From Albidovulum sp. (lineage in GTDB: Bacteria > Pseudomonadota > Alphaproteobacteria > Rhodobacterales > Rhodobacteraceae): DNA of 64,000 nucleotides. The DNA is taken from assembly GCA_020637635.1 (NCBI GenBank), contig JACKKB010000002.1, forward strand, positions 124,001-188,000. Reading direction: 5' to 3'. The translations under genes and the position numbers were made by a program. The notes below the pieces were generated by a model. That model searched no databases. It was not told the origin of the DNA and saw only the letters and a list, made by a program, of their open reading frames with translations. Position 1 is the stretch's first letter. Each line of letters opens with the position of its first letter. Below are positions 44,593 through 52,893 of this stretch, piece after piece.

Positions 44593-45641
44593 AGGGCCGG
44601 ATGATCGTGCTCGGCCGTTACCGGGGCCGCGAGGCCGCCGCACGGCTGGTCGACGGCCGGCTCGAGGACCTGATCCTCGATCCCGGCGAAGCGCTTGCCT
44701 TTGCGCCCGGGGCGATCCTGCGCGCGACCGTTGACCGACAGATGAAGGGGCAAGGCGGCGCCTTCGTCCGCCTGCCCGGGGGCGAACGGGGGTTTCTGCG
44801 CGAAACCAGGGGCATCGCGCCCGGCCAGTCGCTGATCGTGCAGATTGCCGGAGTGGCCGAGGCCGGCAAGGCGGCGCCGGTCACGTTGCGCCTTCTCTTC
44901 AAGGGGCGGTTGGCGATCGTGACACCGATGGCGCCCGGGCTCAACATTTCACGGCGCATCCGCGAGACCGAAGTGCGCGCCCGGCTCGAACGCATCGCTG
45001 AGCGATCCATGGCCGGTGCCGAAGCCGGTCTCATCCTGCGTTCTGCCGCCGAAGCGGCTGCGGAGGAGGAGATCGCGGAGGAAATCGCCACATTGCGCAG
45101 CCTCGCCGAGGCGATCGCCGGCGACAGTGTCGGGCCGCGCGAACTCCTGCTCGATGCGCCGGGACCACATGAAGAAGCCTGGCGCGACTGGTCGGATCCG
45201 GCGCCCGCGGCCGTCGATCAGGAGGACGGCGCCTTTGCGCGGCACGGGATCGACGAGATGATCGCGCAGATCGGAGCAGCCTCGGTGCGGCTGGCCGGTG
45301 GCGGCGAGATGGCGATCGAGACGACCCGCGCCCTCGTCGCCGTCGATGTGAACACCGGCTCCGACAGTTCGCCCGCAGCCGGGCTCAGGGCCAATATCGA
45401 GGCTGCCCGCGAATTGCCGCGGCAGTTGCGGCTGCGCGGTCTCGGCGGCATGGTGGTGATCGATGCCGCGCCGATGCCCAAACGCGACCGGGCGGCCTTC
45501 GAGCAGCAGCTGCGCGCGGCGTTCCGCGGCGACGCCGGCGACACCGCGCTTGCCGGCTGGACCCCGCTCGGCAATTATGAGCTTCAGCGCCGGCGCGACA
45601 GGCTGCCCCTCGCCCGGCTGATGCAGGGAGACGGCGCGTGA
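44589..45641 (+). CDS. Short, divergent ribonuclease E/G family protein
   Basis: A 350-residue member of the RNase E/G family, much shorter than RNase G (about 490). S1-like segment near residues 35-95 and the DNase I-like core remain; VAVDVNTGSDSSPAAGLRAN carries one catalytic-type Asp, but the second active-site motif reads MVVIDAAPM where RNase E has IDFIDM, so activity may be altered. The Zn-link CPxC and the C-terminal small domain are missing. The start overlaps maf by ATGA, and its end overlaps yacG by GTGA. This truncated form beside maf is frequent in alphaproteobacteria. Confidence 0.85.
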   Translation: MKGRMIVLGRYRGREAAARLVDGRLEDLILDPGEALAFAPGAILRATVDRQMKGQGGAFVRLPGGERGFLRETRGIAPGQSLIVQIAGVAEAGKAAPVTLRLLFKGRLAIVTPMAPGLNISRRIRETEVRARLERIAERSMAGAEAGLILRSAAEAAAEEEIAEEIATLRSLAEAIAGDSVGPRELLLDAPGPHEEAWRDWSDPAPAAVDQEDGAFARHGIDEMIAQIGAASVRLAGGGEMAIETTRALVAVDVNTGSDSSPAAGLRANIEAARELPRQLRLRGLGGMVVIDAAPMPKRDRAAFEQQLRAAFRGDAGDTALAGWTPLGNYELQRRRDRLPLARLMQGDGA

Positions 45642-45808
45642 CTTGTCCAATCTGCAAGAAGGAGACGGTGCCGGACTACCGGCCGTTCTGCTCCAAGCGC
45701 TGCGCCGATATCGACCTCGGCCGCTGGCTGACCGGAGGCTATGCGATTCCGGCCGAAGAAGAAGACCTGCCCGAGCCGCCCGAAGCCCCCCGCGAGCGAC
45801 CGCACTAA
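45638..45808 (+). CDS. yacG: DNA gyrase inhibitor YacG (zinc ribbon)
   Basis: A 56-residue zinc-binding protein starting with GTG in a GTGA overlap with the previous gene. Four zinc Cys are present: CPIC at residues 3-6 and CSKRC about 15 residues later, followed by ADIDLGRWLTGGYAIP, the YacG signature. E. coli YacG binds GyrB and inhibits gyrase. The acidic, Pro/Glu-rich tail is normal. It closes the infA operon. Confidence 0.95.
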   Translation: MTCPICKKETVPDYRPFCSKRCADIDLGRWLTGGYAIPAEEEDLPEPPEAPRERPH

Positions 45809-45962
45809 GGGGCAGCAGCAAGGGGCCGAGGCATGCGCCTGTTGGCCCCGCCCAACCGGCGGCGGCGCCGGGCAAGGGATCGGGCGCGGACAGGAGCAAA
45901 TGCCACTGGACACGCACGCCCGGCTCGCCTAAACACGGCCCGCCGGGCGCTAGCGCCTCCGG

Positions 45963-46039
<77 letters not shown>

Positions 46040-46046
46040 AAAATCT

Positions 46047-46490
46047 CATTGGGGTCAGGACACATTGATCTTGCTTCTGCGGCGTGATTCAGGCGCCGCA
46101 AGGCGACTGACCGATGAGCAGCCTTGTCTGGCTGACGGACGCGCATCTGGCGCGTCTGGAACCCTTCTTTCCCGAGAGTTGGTTCGATTGCCCTGAACAG
46201 GTCCCGGGCGTTTTCCAAGTGGTTTTCCGCCTCGTTCATGCCGCCACCGCTTCGGGCGTCGGCTGGTTGAAGTAGGCCTGATCGGGGCTCTGTTGCACAA
46301 ATCGGGTGATGGGCGGGCCTCCCCTTTTCCCGGACAGACCTATGTTGCGACCTATGTGACGGGCGTACCGAGGGCGGTGAAGCCATTCAAGACGGCGACA
46401 CGGACCTGGAATTCTGCGACCTGACGGTCGAAGTCGCGTTCGGACAGGCGCTGACCCAGCAGCTTGACGCAGTGCATTTTGGTCTCTTCG
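46047..46490. mobile_element. Nested remnants of IS5- and IS3-family elements
   Basis: Three pieces can be read. On the plus strand, 46114 to about 46178 encodes MSSLVWLTDAHLARLEPFFP, the N-terminus of an IS5-family transposase that then stops matching. On the minus strand near 46240-46290, TPEAVAA preceded by DQAYFNQP resembles the C-terminus of IS3-family OrfB. On the minus strand 46352-46486, GQRLSERDFDRQVAEFQVRV and the following residues are the C-terminal end of a different IS5-type transposase, with an inverted-repeat-like CTCTGTTGCACAAATC at about 46288. None is intact. Confidence 0.7.
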
Positions 46491-46491
46491 A

Positions 46492-47544
46492 GGCATTGTT
46501 GCAGAAAGGTGGTTTGAGGCGTGACTGCCCCTTTCCCCTTCAGTTTCAGGCCACGCGTACGATCTCGGCGGTGCCGAGGGCGTTGAAGCGGTTCATGAGT
46601 GCGATGCGGATTTGGATTTCGGCGGTCTGTCGGTCGGGGTCGCGAGCGGCGATGCGCTCGCCAAAGGATTTGAGGCAGCGCATTTTCGCCTCTATCCGGC
46701 TTCGGGCGTGGTATCCTGTCCAGCGCTTCCAGAAGGCTCGGCCATAATGTCGCGTGGCCCGCAGGGTTTCGTTTCTGGCGATCGCGGCTGGGCAGTCTTC
46801 CCTCCACAGCCGACCATTTTTGCGGATCGGGATGATCGGCACCGCGCCGCGCGCGAGGATCGCGCTGTGGCAGCGGCGCGTGTCATAGGCCCCATCGGCG
46901 GTCACGGTGCCGATCTCTTCGTCCTCCGGGATCTGGTCCAGCATATCTGGCAGAACGGGGCTATCGCCGTCCCGGCCGGGGGTGAACTCGACCGCGCGGA
47001 TGTCGGATGTGGCGGTGTCCATGGCCAAATGCCCCTTGCGCCATTGGCGGCGGCCCTGAACACCGTGCTTACGGGCTTGCCACTCGCCGTCACCGAGGAA
47101 CTTGATCCCGGTGCTGTCCACGAGCAGGTTCAGCGGCCCGCCGGCGCGGCGATACAGGATCTGCACCTGCAAGGTCTTCTGCCTGCGGCACAGCGTCGAA
47201 TAATCCGGCACGGGCCAGTCCAGCCCCGCCAGGTGCAACAGGCTGGCGACCATCCCCGCGGTCTGCCGCAGCGGCAGCTTGAACAGCACCTTGATCGACA
47301 GGCAGAACTGGATCGCCGCATTCGAAAAGACCGGCGGGCGCCCTGGACGCCCCTCAAGCGGCGCGTGCCAGGCCATCTCCTTGTCCAGCCAGATCAGAAG
47401 TGACCCGCGCTCGCGGAGCGCTGAGTTGTAGGTCGACCAGTTCGTCGTGCGGTAGCGGGCGGGCTTGGGCTTGCTCATGACACCCGTCTAACCGCATGGA
47501 TTCGTGGTGTGAATCCTTCACGGCGAGAGTTTTGCAACAACGCC
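46492..47544 (-). mobile_element. Intact IS5-family insertion sequence
   Basis: A 1053-bp element bounded by imperfect terminal inverted repeats GGCATTGTTGCAGAA (left) and GGCGTTGTTGCAAAA (right, read inward), 13 of 15 matching. It carries one complete transposase gene. Left of it is a remnant of another IS5 relative, right of it a phage capsid gene that it truncates. No target duplication is evident, suggesting later deletion or recombination between IS copies. Confidence 0.85.
46546..47478 (-). CDS. IS5-family transposase
   Basis: A 310-residue DDE transposase. Catalytic Asp in LLVDSTGIKFLGDGEW near residue 119, second Asp in TADGAYDTRRCH near 195, and Glu in SRIEAKMRCLKSFGER near 266. The N-terminus (RYRTTNWSTYNSAL, then SLLIWLDKEMAWHAP) is of the IS5 subgroup common in alphaproteobacteria. 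The reading frame is complete, so the element may be active. Confidence 0.92.
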   Translation of the reverse strand: MSKPKPARYRTTNWSTYNSALRERGSLLIWLDKEMAWHAPLEGRPGRPPVFSNAAIQFCLSIKVLFKLPLRQTAGMVASLLHLAGLDWPVPDYSTLCRRQKTLQVQILYRRAGGPLNLLVDSTGIKFLGDGEWQARKHGVQGRRQWRKGHLAMDTATSDIRAVEFTPGRDGDSPVLPDMLDQIPEDEEIGTVTADGAYDTRRCHSAILARGAVPIIPIRKNGRLWREDCPAAIARNETLRATRHYGRAFWKRWTGYHARSRIEAKMRCLKSFGERIAARDPDRQTAEIQIRIALMNRFNALGTAEIVRVA

Positions 47545-47545
47545 G

Positions 47546-48229
47546 ATCAAGGCCGGAACGATGGCCGAGGCGCGCGAAGCCTACAAGATCGAGACCTGGG
47601 CCAAGAAGATCGGCATCACCCGGCAAGTGCTGGTGAACGACGACCTTGGCGCCTTCGCGGACCTTGCACGGCGCATGGGCCAAGGCGCGGCCGAGACCGA
47701 GGCGCGGATCCTTGTCACCCTGCTGGAGGCCAATAGCGGCAACGGGCCCACCCTGTCGGACAGCAAGGCGCTGTTCCATGCCGATCACGGCAACAAGGCG
47801 ACCAGTGGTACGGCGATCTCCGACACCACGCTGTCGGCCGCCCGGCTGGCGCTGCGCACGCAGAAGGGCATCGACGGCCGCGTGATCCGCGTGACACCCA
47901 AGAACCTGCTGGTGCCGCCCGCGCTGGAGACGGTGGCCGAGAAGTGGCTGGCCACCATCGCGCCTGCTACCGCTGCCGATGTGAACCCGTTCTCGAGCGC
48001 CATGTCGCTGGTGGTGGAACCGCGGCTGTCCAGCGCCACCCGCTGGTACGTCACCGCAGACCCGGGTGAGATCGACGGCCTCGAGTTCGCCTACCTGTCG
48101 GGCAACGAGGGGCCGCAGGTGGAAAGCCGCTCTGGGTGGGATGTAGACGGTGCGGAAATCCGGGTGATCCTCGATTTCGGCGCAGGCTTCATCGACCACC
48201 GCGGCTGGTTCCAGAACGCCGGGGCGTAA
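47546..48229 (+). pseudogene. Phage major capsid protein, 5'-truncated by the IS
   Basis: The frame is open from the IS end and encodes the C-terminal about 227 residues of a Mu-like/ClpP-fused major capsid protein: IKAGTMAEAREAYKIETWAK, then KKIGITRQVLVNDDLGAFAD, LFHADHGNKATSGT, VEPRLSSATRWYVTADP and GWDVDGAEIRVILDFGAGF. The N-terminal and any prohead protease part are gone. The ATG at 47561 inside it is not the native start. Capsid function is lost. Confidence 0.88.
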
Positions 48230-48230
48230 G

Positions 48231-48440
48231 GTGGCCGACCTCGCGCAACTCACCGCCTGGCGCGACGCCCTCATGGCCGCCCGCTATCAGGGCGTTCGTA
48301 CCGTCGAATACGACGGCAAGCGGGTGACCTATGCCAGCGACGCGGAGATGGCTGCGGCGCTGGGCGACCTCAACCGCCAGATCACAGGCACCACGGCGCG
48401 CATCGCCGTGGTCCGCATCCAATCCTCGAAAGGGCTTTGA
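48231..48440 (+). CDS. Phage head-tail joining protein, gpW-like
   Basis: A 69-residue protein with a GTG start one base after the capsid stop. It is helical with LAQLTAWRDALMAARYQGVR, then YDGKRVTYASDAEMAAALGD, the pattern of the small gpW-like connector proteins that seal the head before tail attachment. Position after the capsid gene agrees. Probably non-functional in this remnant. Confidence 0.8.
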   Translation: MADLAQLTAWRDALMAARYQGVRTVEYDGKRVTYASDAEMAAALGDLNRQITGTTARIAVVRIQSSKGL

Positions 48441-48442
48441 CC

Positions 48443-48787
48443 ATGCAGAACTACATCCAGAACGGTCACGTCATCACCGTGGCCACACCCGTAGGCGGCA
48501 TCGCCTCTGGCGAGGGGCTGATCATCAGCAACATCTTCGGTGTCGCCACCTACTCGGCCGACGAGGGCGATCCCCTCGAACTGGCCATCACCGGCGTCTA
48601 CAAGCTGCCGAAGGCGACCGCTGCGGTGCTGACTGTTGGCGCACGGGTTGCCTGGGACAATACGGTCAAGAACATCAACGTTCCGGGCGCTGGGCGCTTT
48701 CCCGTGGGCATCGCGACCGAGGCGGCAGGCAATGGCATCACCAGCGTCGCGGTGCGGCTGGATGGCGTGCGGACTGCGGCGGCGTAA
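48443..48787 (+). CDS. DUF2190 phage capsid-decoration protein
   Basis: A 114-residue beta-rich protein of the DUF2190 family (often mislabelled RecA-like), found beside capsid genes in many phages. GHVITVATPVGGIASGEGLI at the N-terminus and the KLPKATAAVLTVGARVAWDN segment are typical. It starts 2 bases after the gpW-like stop. Third and last recognizable head gene of the remnant; no portal, terminase or tail gene is here. Confidence 0.85.
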   Translation: MQNYIQNGHVITVATPVGGIASGEGLIISNIFGVATYSADEGDPLELAITGVYKLPKATAAVLTVGARVAWDNTVKNINVPGAGRFPVGIATEAAGNGITSVAVRLDGVRTAAA

Positions 48788-48790
48788 GCG

Positions 48791-49006
48791 TCAGATGGCG
48801 TGCTCGCCTTCGTGGAACGCCATGTCGGCGATTTCGCGGAGGTGGGCACAGTAGTGGTCCAGCGTGCCGACATGGCCCCAACTCACCTCCTCGGGGCTGT
48901 AGCCGAAGTGGTCGGCGCTGTGCGCCACCAGCCGTGCCAGCAGCACGTCGATTTCGGCCTTGGCGGCGATGAAGGCGTTCTGCGCGGCGTCGTTGGTCTT
49001 GGGCAT
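48791..49006 (-). CDS. Small hypothetical protein of phage remnant
   Basis: A 71-residue acidic, helical protein: MPKTNDAAQNAFIAAKAEID then His-rich segments DHFGYSPEEVSWGHVGTLDH and LREIADMAFHEGEHAI. No family was recognised. It is on the opposite strand, end to end with the DUF2190 gene. The start is the ATG giving MPKTND; a longer frame upstream looks non-coding. It may be a late accessory (moron) gene. Confidence 0.55.
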   Translation of the reverse strand: MPKTNDAAQNAFIAAKAEIDVLLARLVAHSADHFGYSPEEVSWGHVGTLDHYCAHLREIADMAFHEGEHAI

Positions 49007-49158
49007 GTCTGTCCCCGAGTTGGTTTTGAGGACATGACGGCTCGGCCTGGGGGGCTGTATCAAGTGAATCGTTGCGCGTGAGTCGGGCGCCATTCACTGA
49101 CACGCGGCGCCAGCGTTTTGTTGACACAGTGTTGACACGGACGCGGAACGCAAAAGGC

Positions 49159-49176
49159 CTCCCGTGCGGGAGACTC
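49159..49176 (-). terminator. Weak hairpin terminator candidate
   Basis: CTCCCGTGCGGGAG forms a 5-bp stem with a tetraloop; reading leftwards it is followed by CTTTTG. It lies between the phage remnant and the tRNA fragment. Confidence 0.3.
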
Positions 49177-49203
49177 TTAAGCAACTGTATTCTTTGATAG
49201 ATT

Positions 49204-49250
49204 TGGTTGCGGGGGTAGGATTTGAACCTACGACCTTCAGGTTATGAGCC
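49204..49250 (-). other. 3' fragment of tRNA-fMet: attachment-site scar
   Basis: Read on the minus strand, 47 nt match the 3' part of an initiator tRNA: anticodon stem-loop GGCTCATAACC, GAAGGTCGTAGGTTCAAATCC and CCCCCGCAACCA with CCA. The 5' half of the tRNA is missing on the right side. This is the footprint left when an element integrates into the 3' end of a tRNA gene. The geometry (tRNA on minus) places the element to the right, with the rebuilt tRNA at its far end outside the window. Confidence 0.85.
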
Positions 49251-49506
49251 AATGGAAGGACAGAGTCGAATAATCAACGAAACCAGAGACTTACATGGCA
49301 AACCTTTGTACTGGCGTGATTTTCACCCTCGCGAACACCAGCGTTCGCACGGATTCACACGCAAGACCGGCACGAAGCCCGCAGTCGCAGGTTGATGTGG
49401 CGTTGATGTAGCCTGGTGCCTTGCGCAGTTGATCATGTCTGAAGATGGCTGAGACCCACGAACGGAGCAGATCACTACGCAACAGATTAACCCCAACAAC
49501 TATCGA
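49251..49506. other. Left end of the integrative element, no gene
   Basis: A 256-base stretch of lower GC between the tRNA fragment and the first cargo gene. CCCCAAC ... GTTGGGG at about 49492-49519 could form a terminator-like stem at the end of the convergent gene. No coding potential was seen; integrase arm-binding sites would be expected here. Confidence 0.4.
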
Positions 49507-50493
49507 TCATGGTTGGGGCTTGCCCACCTGCATAATCATCAATGGCGCGTCATCTTTGGCCTCGGCCACCTCGATATAGCTTCGAGCAGAGATTCCTTGC
49601 AGACCCAGGTGGTCAACAAGGCTGGGCAGGCTAGCAACACGGTGGCGCGTTTCCGAGAGTGTGACTGCTACATCGCGTGCGTTCTGTTCAGCTGCTTCCG
49701 TCCCACCGAGGCGTCCAACCAGAAGGTCTGCGGGCATTTCCGTCGTTAGCTGCGTGAGCTTCTGAAACTGGCGAGATGCCTGATCCTTTGCCGCCATCGG
49801 TTCGTCGAGAAGAAACAGAGCCTTGATTTGTGCACCGCCGGTGACCGCCATTCCGTCGAGCAGCAGTCTGAGGCTATCGATGGGGATTGCCTCCCGCGTG
49901 TAGAGCAGCTTCACCCTATTGTGCATGGCATCAAAGGTTTCGTGCAGAACCTGCTCGGCCTCAGTAAGGAGTGGCCTTCGATCGACGCGCACCGCGGCAC
50001 CGTCTACGCGTTCAACCCGGTTGGTAGCCCTTTCAAGCAGCTGTTGAAGTTCGTATGCGCGCCATTCGTCCCGGAAGGCGAGGACGCTATCGTGTGTGGA
50101 CTGCACGTCGCGGCGCAGCTTCTCTAGCCGCTGACAGACTATCGCCGTTCCAGCGGCGCTGACGCCGAGGCTCGCTATCGACCCCGCCAGAGTTGCCACC
50201 TGCAAACCCTGCATGGCACCCAGCATCGACTGCATCACATCGATACGACGCTTGATCTGTTCATTCTGGACGACGCTGATAGCTCCTGTGACCAAGGAAC
50301 CTGCCGAGGTGACGCCAGTCAAAGACGATAGAGCCGAGCCCAGCGGCTGGATGGCTGAGAACGCGCCCGTTTCCTGAAGATGAGCAACAATGCCACCACC
50401 GTTCGCATTGATCAGCAGCGCTCCTCGGCGGATCAGCTTTCCCGCCTCCCACATTGCTTGCAGTTCTGGCGGGACGACAAACGAATAGGTCAT
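49507..50493 (-). CDS. Unknown protein with hydrophobic hairpin and coiled coil (membrane pair, second gene)
   Basis: A 328-residue protein without recognised family. Residues about 45-75 (SAIQPLGSALSSLTGVTSAG) and about 95-118 (QVATLAGSIASLGVSAAGTA) are two Gly/Ala/Ser-rich hydrophobic stretches, followed by a long basic/acidic helical region (RLEKLRRDVQSTHDSVLAFR) likely to form a coiled coil. The C-terminal half is helical and soluble. It overlaps the preceding gene by ATGA, so the two are coupled. Codon use is less GC-rich than the core genes. Such membrane-hairpin plus coiled-coil proteins occur in abortive-infection systems, but that role is only a hypothesis here. Confidence 0.75.
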   Translation of the reverse strand: MTYSFVVPPELQAMWEAGKLIRRGALLINANGGGIVAHLQETGAFSAIQPLGSALSSLTGVTSAGSLVTGAISVVQNEQIKRRIDVMQSMLGAMQGLQVATLAGSIASLGVSAAGTAIVCQRLEKLRRDVQSTHDSVLAFRDEWRAYELQQLLERATNRVERVDGAAVRVDRRPLLTEAEQVLHETFDAMHNRVKLLYTREAIPIDSLRLLLDGMAVTGGAQIKALFLLDEPMAAKDQASRQFQKLTQLTTEMPADLLVGRLGGTEAAEQNARDVAVTLSETRHRVASLPSLVDHLGLQGISARSYIEVAEAKDDAPLMIMQVGKPQP

Positions 50494-51197
50494 GATGCAT
50501 TCTCGATACGCTGTTTGTATGCTTCATCAAGACGACGCAGATGGCGGCTAAGGACAGACCCTTCCTCGCTATCGGTTGTGACAAGCAACCGCGTCACCGC
50601 ATTCTGAACCAACTGCAGATAGGCCTGCCGCTTTCCACCTACCACTGAGGCAGCTGACCAGGCGAATACAGCAGCACCCACAGTAACAGCCAATGGGGCC
50701 GCGACAGCCGAGGCTGCTCCAAGACCAATCATCCCAAGGAGTCCTGGGGACGCACGTGCCGCAACTGTCGCCACAGCGGCTGTGCCGCTGCCGCCAAGGG
50801 CCAGTTTGCTGAGATCCCTTCCGCTCCAGCCGGAATACTCAGTCAGGTCATCGTTGTCGGACGGGTTCGCCGTAAGGACATGTTCCAACTCGCTTGCAAG
50901 GTGCACTTCGGCCTGTTGAACTCCCGCGAGGATTTCAAGCTCAAGTGCCGTTCTTTGCGAGGATGTTTCCCAAATCAGTTCCTGCAGGGGCAGAGCGCCT
51001 ATGCGAGTCCGCGCCAATTCTCGCAGTTCAGCATCCCTGCACTGGCAGAATTCACGAGCAGACCAGCGTTGCTCCTGCCACCAGTCGATAGCATCTGCCA
51101 GTCGCAACGGGTCAACATCGTCCCGAACCGATTTCCGCCCGCCCCCTTCGTGGCCGACAGTACCAGCAGATCCGGATATCTCTTCACGCTCGGCCAT
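50490..51197 (-). CDS. Unknown protein with glycine-rich transmembrane hairpin (membrane pair, first gene)
   Basis: A 235-residue protein of unrecognised family. Residues 1-125 are soluble, with WWQEQRWSAREFCQCRDAEL and an acidic linker (NPSDNDDLTEYSGW). Residues about 130-192 hold two adjacent hydrophobic Gly/Ala-rich helices (GLLGMIGLGAASAVAAPLAV then VGAAVFAWSAASVVGG), like the hairpins of pore-forming or membrane-inserting proteins. A charged C-terminus follows. The gene is first of a two-gene unit, upstream neighbour divergence gives about 80 bases for a promoter shared with no other gene. Confidence 0.75.
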   Translation of the reverse strand: MAEREEISGSAGTVGHEGGGRKSVRDDVDPLRLADAIDWWQEQRWSAREFCQCRDAELRELARTRIGALPLQELIWETSSQRTALELEILAGVQQAEVHLASELEHVLTANPSDNDDLTEYSGWSGRDLSKLALGGSGTAAVATVAARASPGLLGMIGLGAASAVAAPLAVTVGAAVFAWSAASVVGGKRQAYLQLVQNAVTRLLVTTDSEEGSVLSRHLRRLDEAYKQRIENAS

Positions 51198-51277
51198 TGC
51201 TTATCATTCACCTGATCGCCCGGAAAAAGCCGTCGGATTCTGTAATGGGTTGGGATCCGACGGCCTGCAATCCATTC

Positions 51278-52882
51278 CTAAGAAAAACGCCGCTGGAGCG
51301 CCACACGATAGCTGTAGGGTGCCACTTCCTCGACCGTCACCATGTCCCCGGCGCGAATGCCATGCCGTTCGAAGAACTCCCGGATCCAGCCGCGCTTGCG
51401 GAAAAACTTCTTCTGACCATCGAGGTCTGTCATGACAACGACCGCTCCGCCCCAGTCGACCGCAATTTCGCGCTGGGCGGCCGAGGCACGGTTCGATCCA
51501 CCGATCGCATCAGCCGGAAACTCTTCGAAGAAGCTCCTGAGATAGATGTGGTTGTTGTCGATGTTGCCCTGCGTGATTTCTGTCGTGCCGATGTAGCGCC
51601 CGGCATGCTGGCGCGGGTTCGGGTCTGACGGCATCGATGCGGCCGCGGGCTCGTGGACAACCATCACAGTGTTGTCGTCGTCCTCGATCAGGTCGAAATC
51701 CTCGTCGTCCGCAATCGTCACCCCGCCCGTCTGAACCGGAGCCTGCGTGCGAACAGGCTGAACACCTTCGGCACGCAGGACCACTTCCGCTGCCGCGCGG
51801 GCGTCCTCGCCCGCATCATGGTGCTCGAACACGAGGTTCAGATGCTGCTTGAGGCTTGCGAGACCGTGGCCGCCGTTGCCCCGCAGCTCAGGCCAGGCGG
51901 CACGGGCGACGTGGACGCTGTCGCGCCAGTCCCATTGCGGGACCGGCAGGCCGCAGTTGCCGCAGGCAGCGGCGACGGCGCTGCGGTCAAAACCAGAGTG
52001 CTGATAGACCGTCGCCCCGCTCAGTGCATCCCGCAGCACCGGCAGCACCTCGGCAAATGTCGGTGCGCCCTTCACCGTGCGGGCGCTGATTCCATGAAGG
52101 TAGGTGAACACCCAGCGATCCACCTGCGGGTCGACATAGGTCACCCAGGTCTCGATGGAATTGTCGGGGCGCACACAGGCAACGCCGATCTGGCAAATGC
52201 TGCCACGGTCGTTGTTCGCCGTCTCGACGTCCAAAGCAAAGAAGCGGAACGGACCGTTAGGGAAAGGCGTGACACGCGTCTGCCGGATGGCCGCGGTCTT
52301 GGGCGCAGGCGCCGCGACGGGCCCGACCATCGCGGAGAGGAAACGCAGGCGCTGCCGTTCAATGGCCGCCAGCTCCCGCGCGCCCCAACCGAGGCGGCGC
52401 AGCGTGGCTTCGACCAGATCGACCGGCTCGTCATAGGCCTGCATCCGGCGCCGGTTCCAGGCGATGGCGTGGTCGGGCGCGAGGGAGAGAACCTCGGCTT
52501 CCAGCCGAGCGATATCCGCCGTGTCGGGCAAGGGCAGCCAGACCGCGCGGCAGTGATCGACGACGAATTCGTTGCGCAGCGTCTTTGCAATGTCGCCATC
52601 GGCCTTGGTCAGCGCATCCTTGCGGTCGCGCCACATCCGGCCGGTGTTGTACATCTGCGAGAAGTAGTGGCTCATGCCCTCCGATCCGGTCCGATGGCGC
52701 TGGTGGATCCGTTCGTAGAAGGTCTGGTCGGTCGAACTGGTCGAGCCGATGTAGCGCAGATCGCCATGGTGATCGACGAGGCCGTAGAGGCCGCGTGCAT
52801 CGCGCGGCGCCTGGGCAGTCGGGCGGGGCGCCGCTTCGAGCAGGGCAGACAGAAGGTCTTCGGCAGAGAAACGCGTCATCAT
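51278..52882 (-). CDS. GIY-YIG + DEDDh exonuclease fusion with C-terminal extra domain
   Basis: A 534-residue multidomain nuclease. Near residues 30-50 lie GLYGLVDHHGDLRYIGST, the GIY-YIG strands, with the Arg in ERIHQRH and a Glu in RLEAEVLSL as candidate catalytic residues. A DnaQ/DEDDh exonuclease follows from about 213: FFALDVETANNDRGSICQIG (Asp and Glu), YQHSGFDRSAV (Asp), and HHDAGEDARAAA (His and Asp). An acidic linker leads to a C-terminal basic domain (KKFFRKRGWIREFFERHGIR, then VTVEEVAPYSYRV) of unknown fold. The ATG used has GGAG upstream; a GTG 15 bases earlier overlaps the previous gene. Last gene of its operon. A role in DNA processing or defence is inferred. Confidence 0.85.
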   Translation of the reverse strand: MMTRFSAEDLLSALLEAAPRPTAQAPRDARGLYGLVDHHGDLRYIGSTSSTDQTFYERIHQRHRTGSEGMSHYFSQMYNTGRMWRDRKDALTKADGDIAKTLRNEFVVDHCRAVWLPLPDTADIARLEAEVLSLAPDHAIAWNRRRMQAYDEPVDLVEATLRRLGWGARELAAIERQRLRFLSAMVGPVAAPAPKTAAIRQTRVTPFPNGPFRFFALDVETANNDRGSICQIGVACVRPDNSIETWVTYVDPQVDRWVFTYLHGISARTVKGAPTFAEVLPVLRDALSGATVYQHSGFDRSAVAAACGNCGLPVPQWDWRDSVHVARAAWPELRGNGGHGLASLKQHLNLVFEHHDAGEDARAAAEVVLRAEGVQPVRTQAPVQTGGVTIADDEDFDLIEDDDNTVMVVHEPAAASMPSDPNPRQHAGRYIGTTEITQGNIDNNHIYLRSFFEEFPADAIGGSNRASAAQREIAVDWGGAVVVMTDLDGQKKFFRKRGWIREFFERHGIRAGDMVTVEEVAPYSYRVALQRRFS

Positions 52883-52893
52883 CAAACTCCGGA

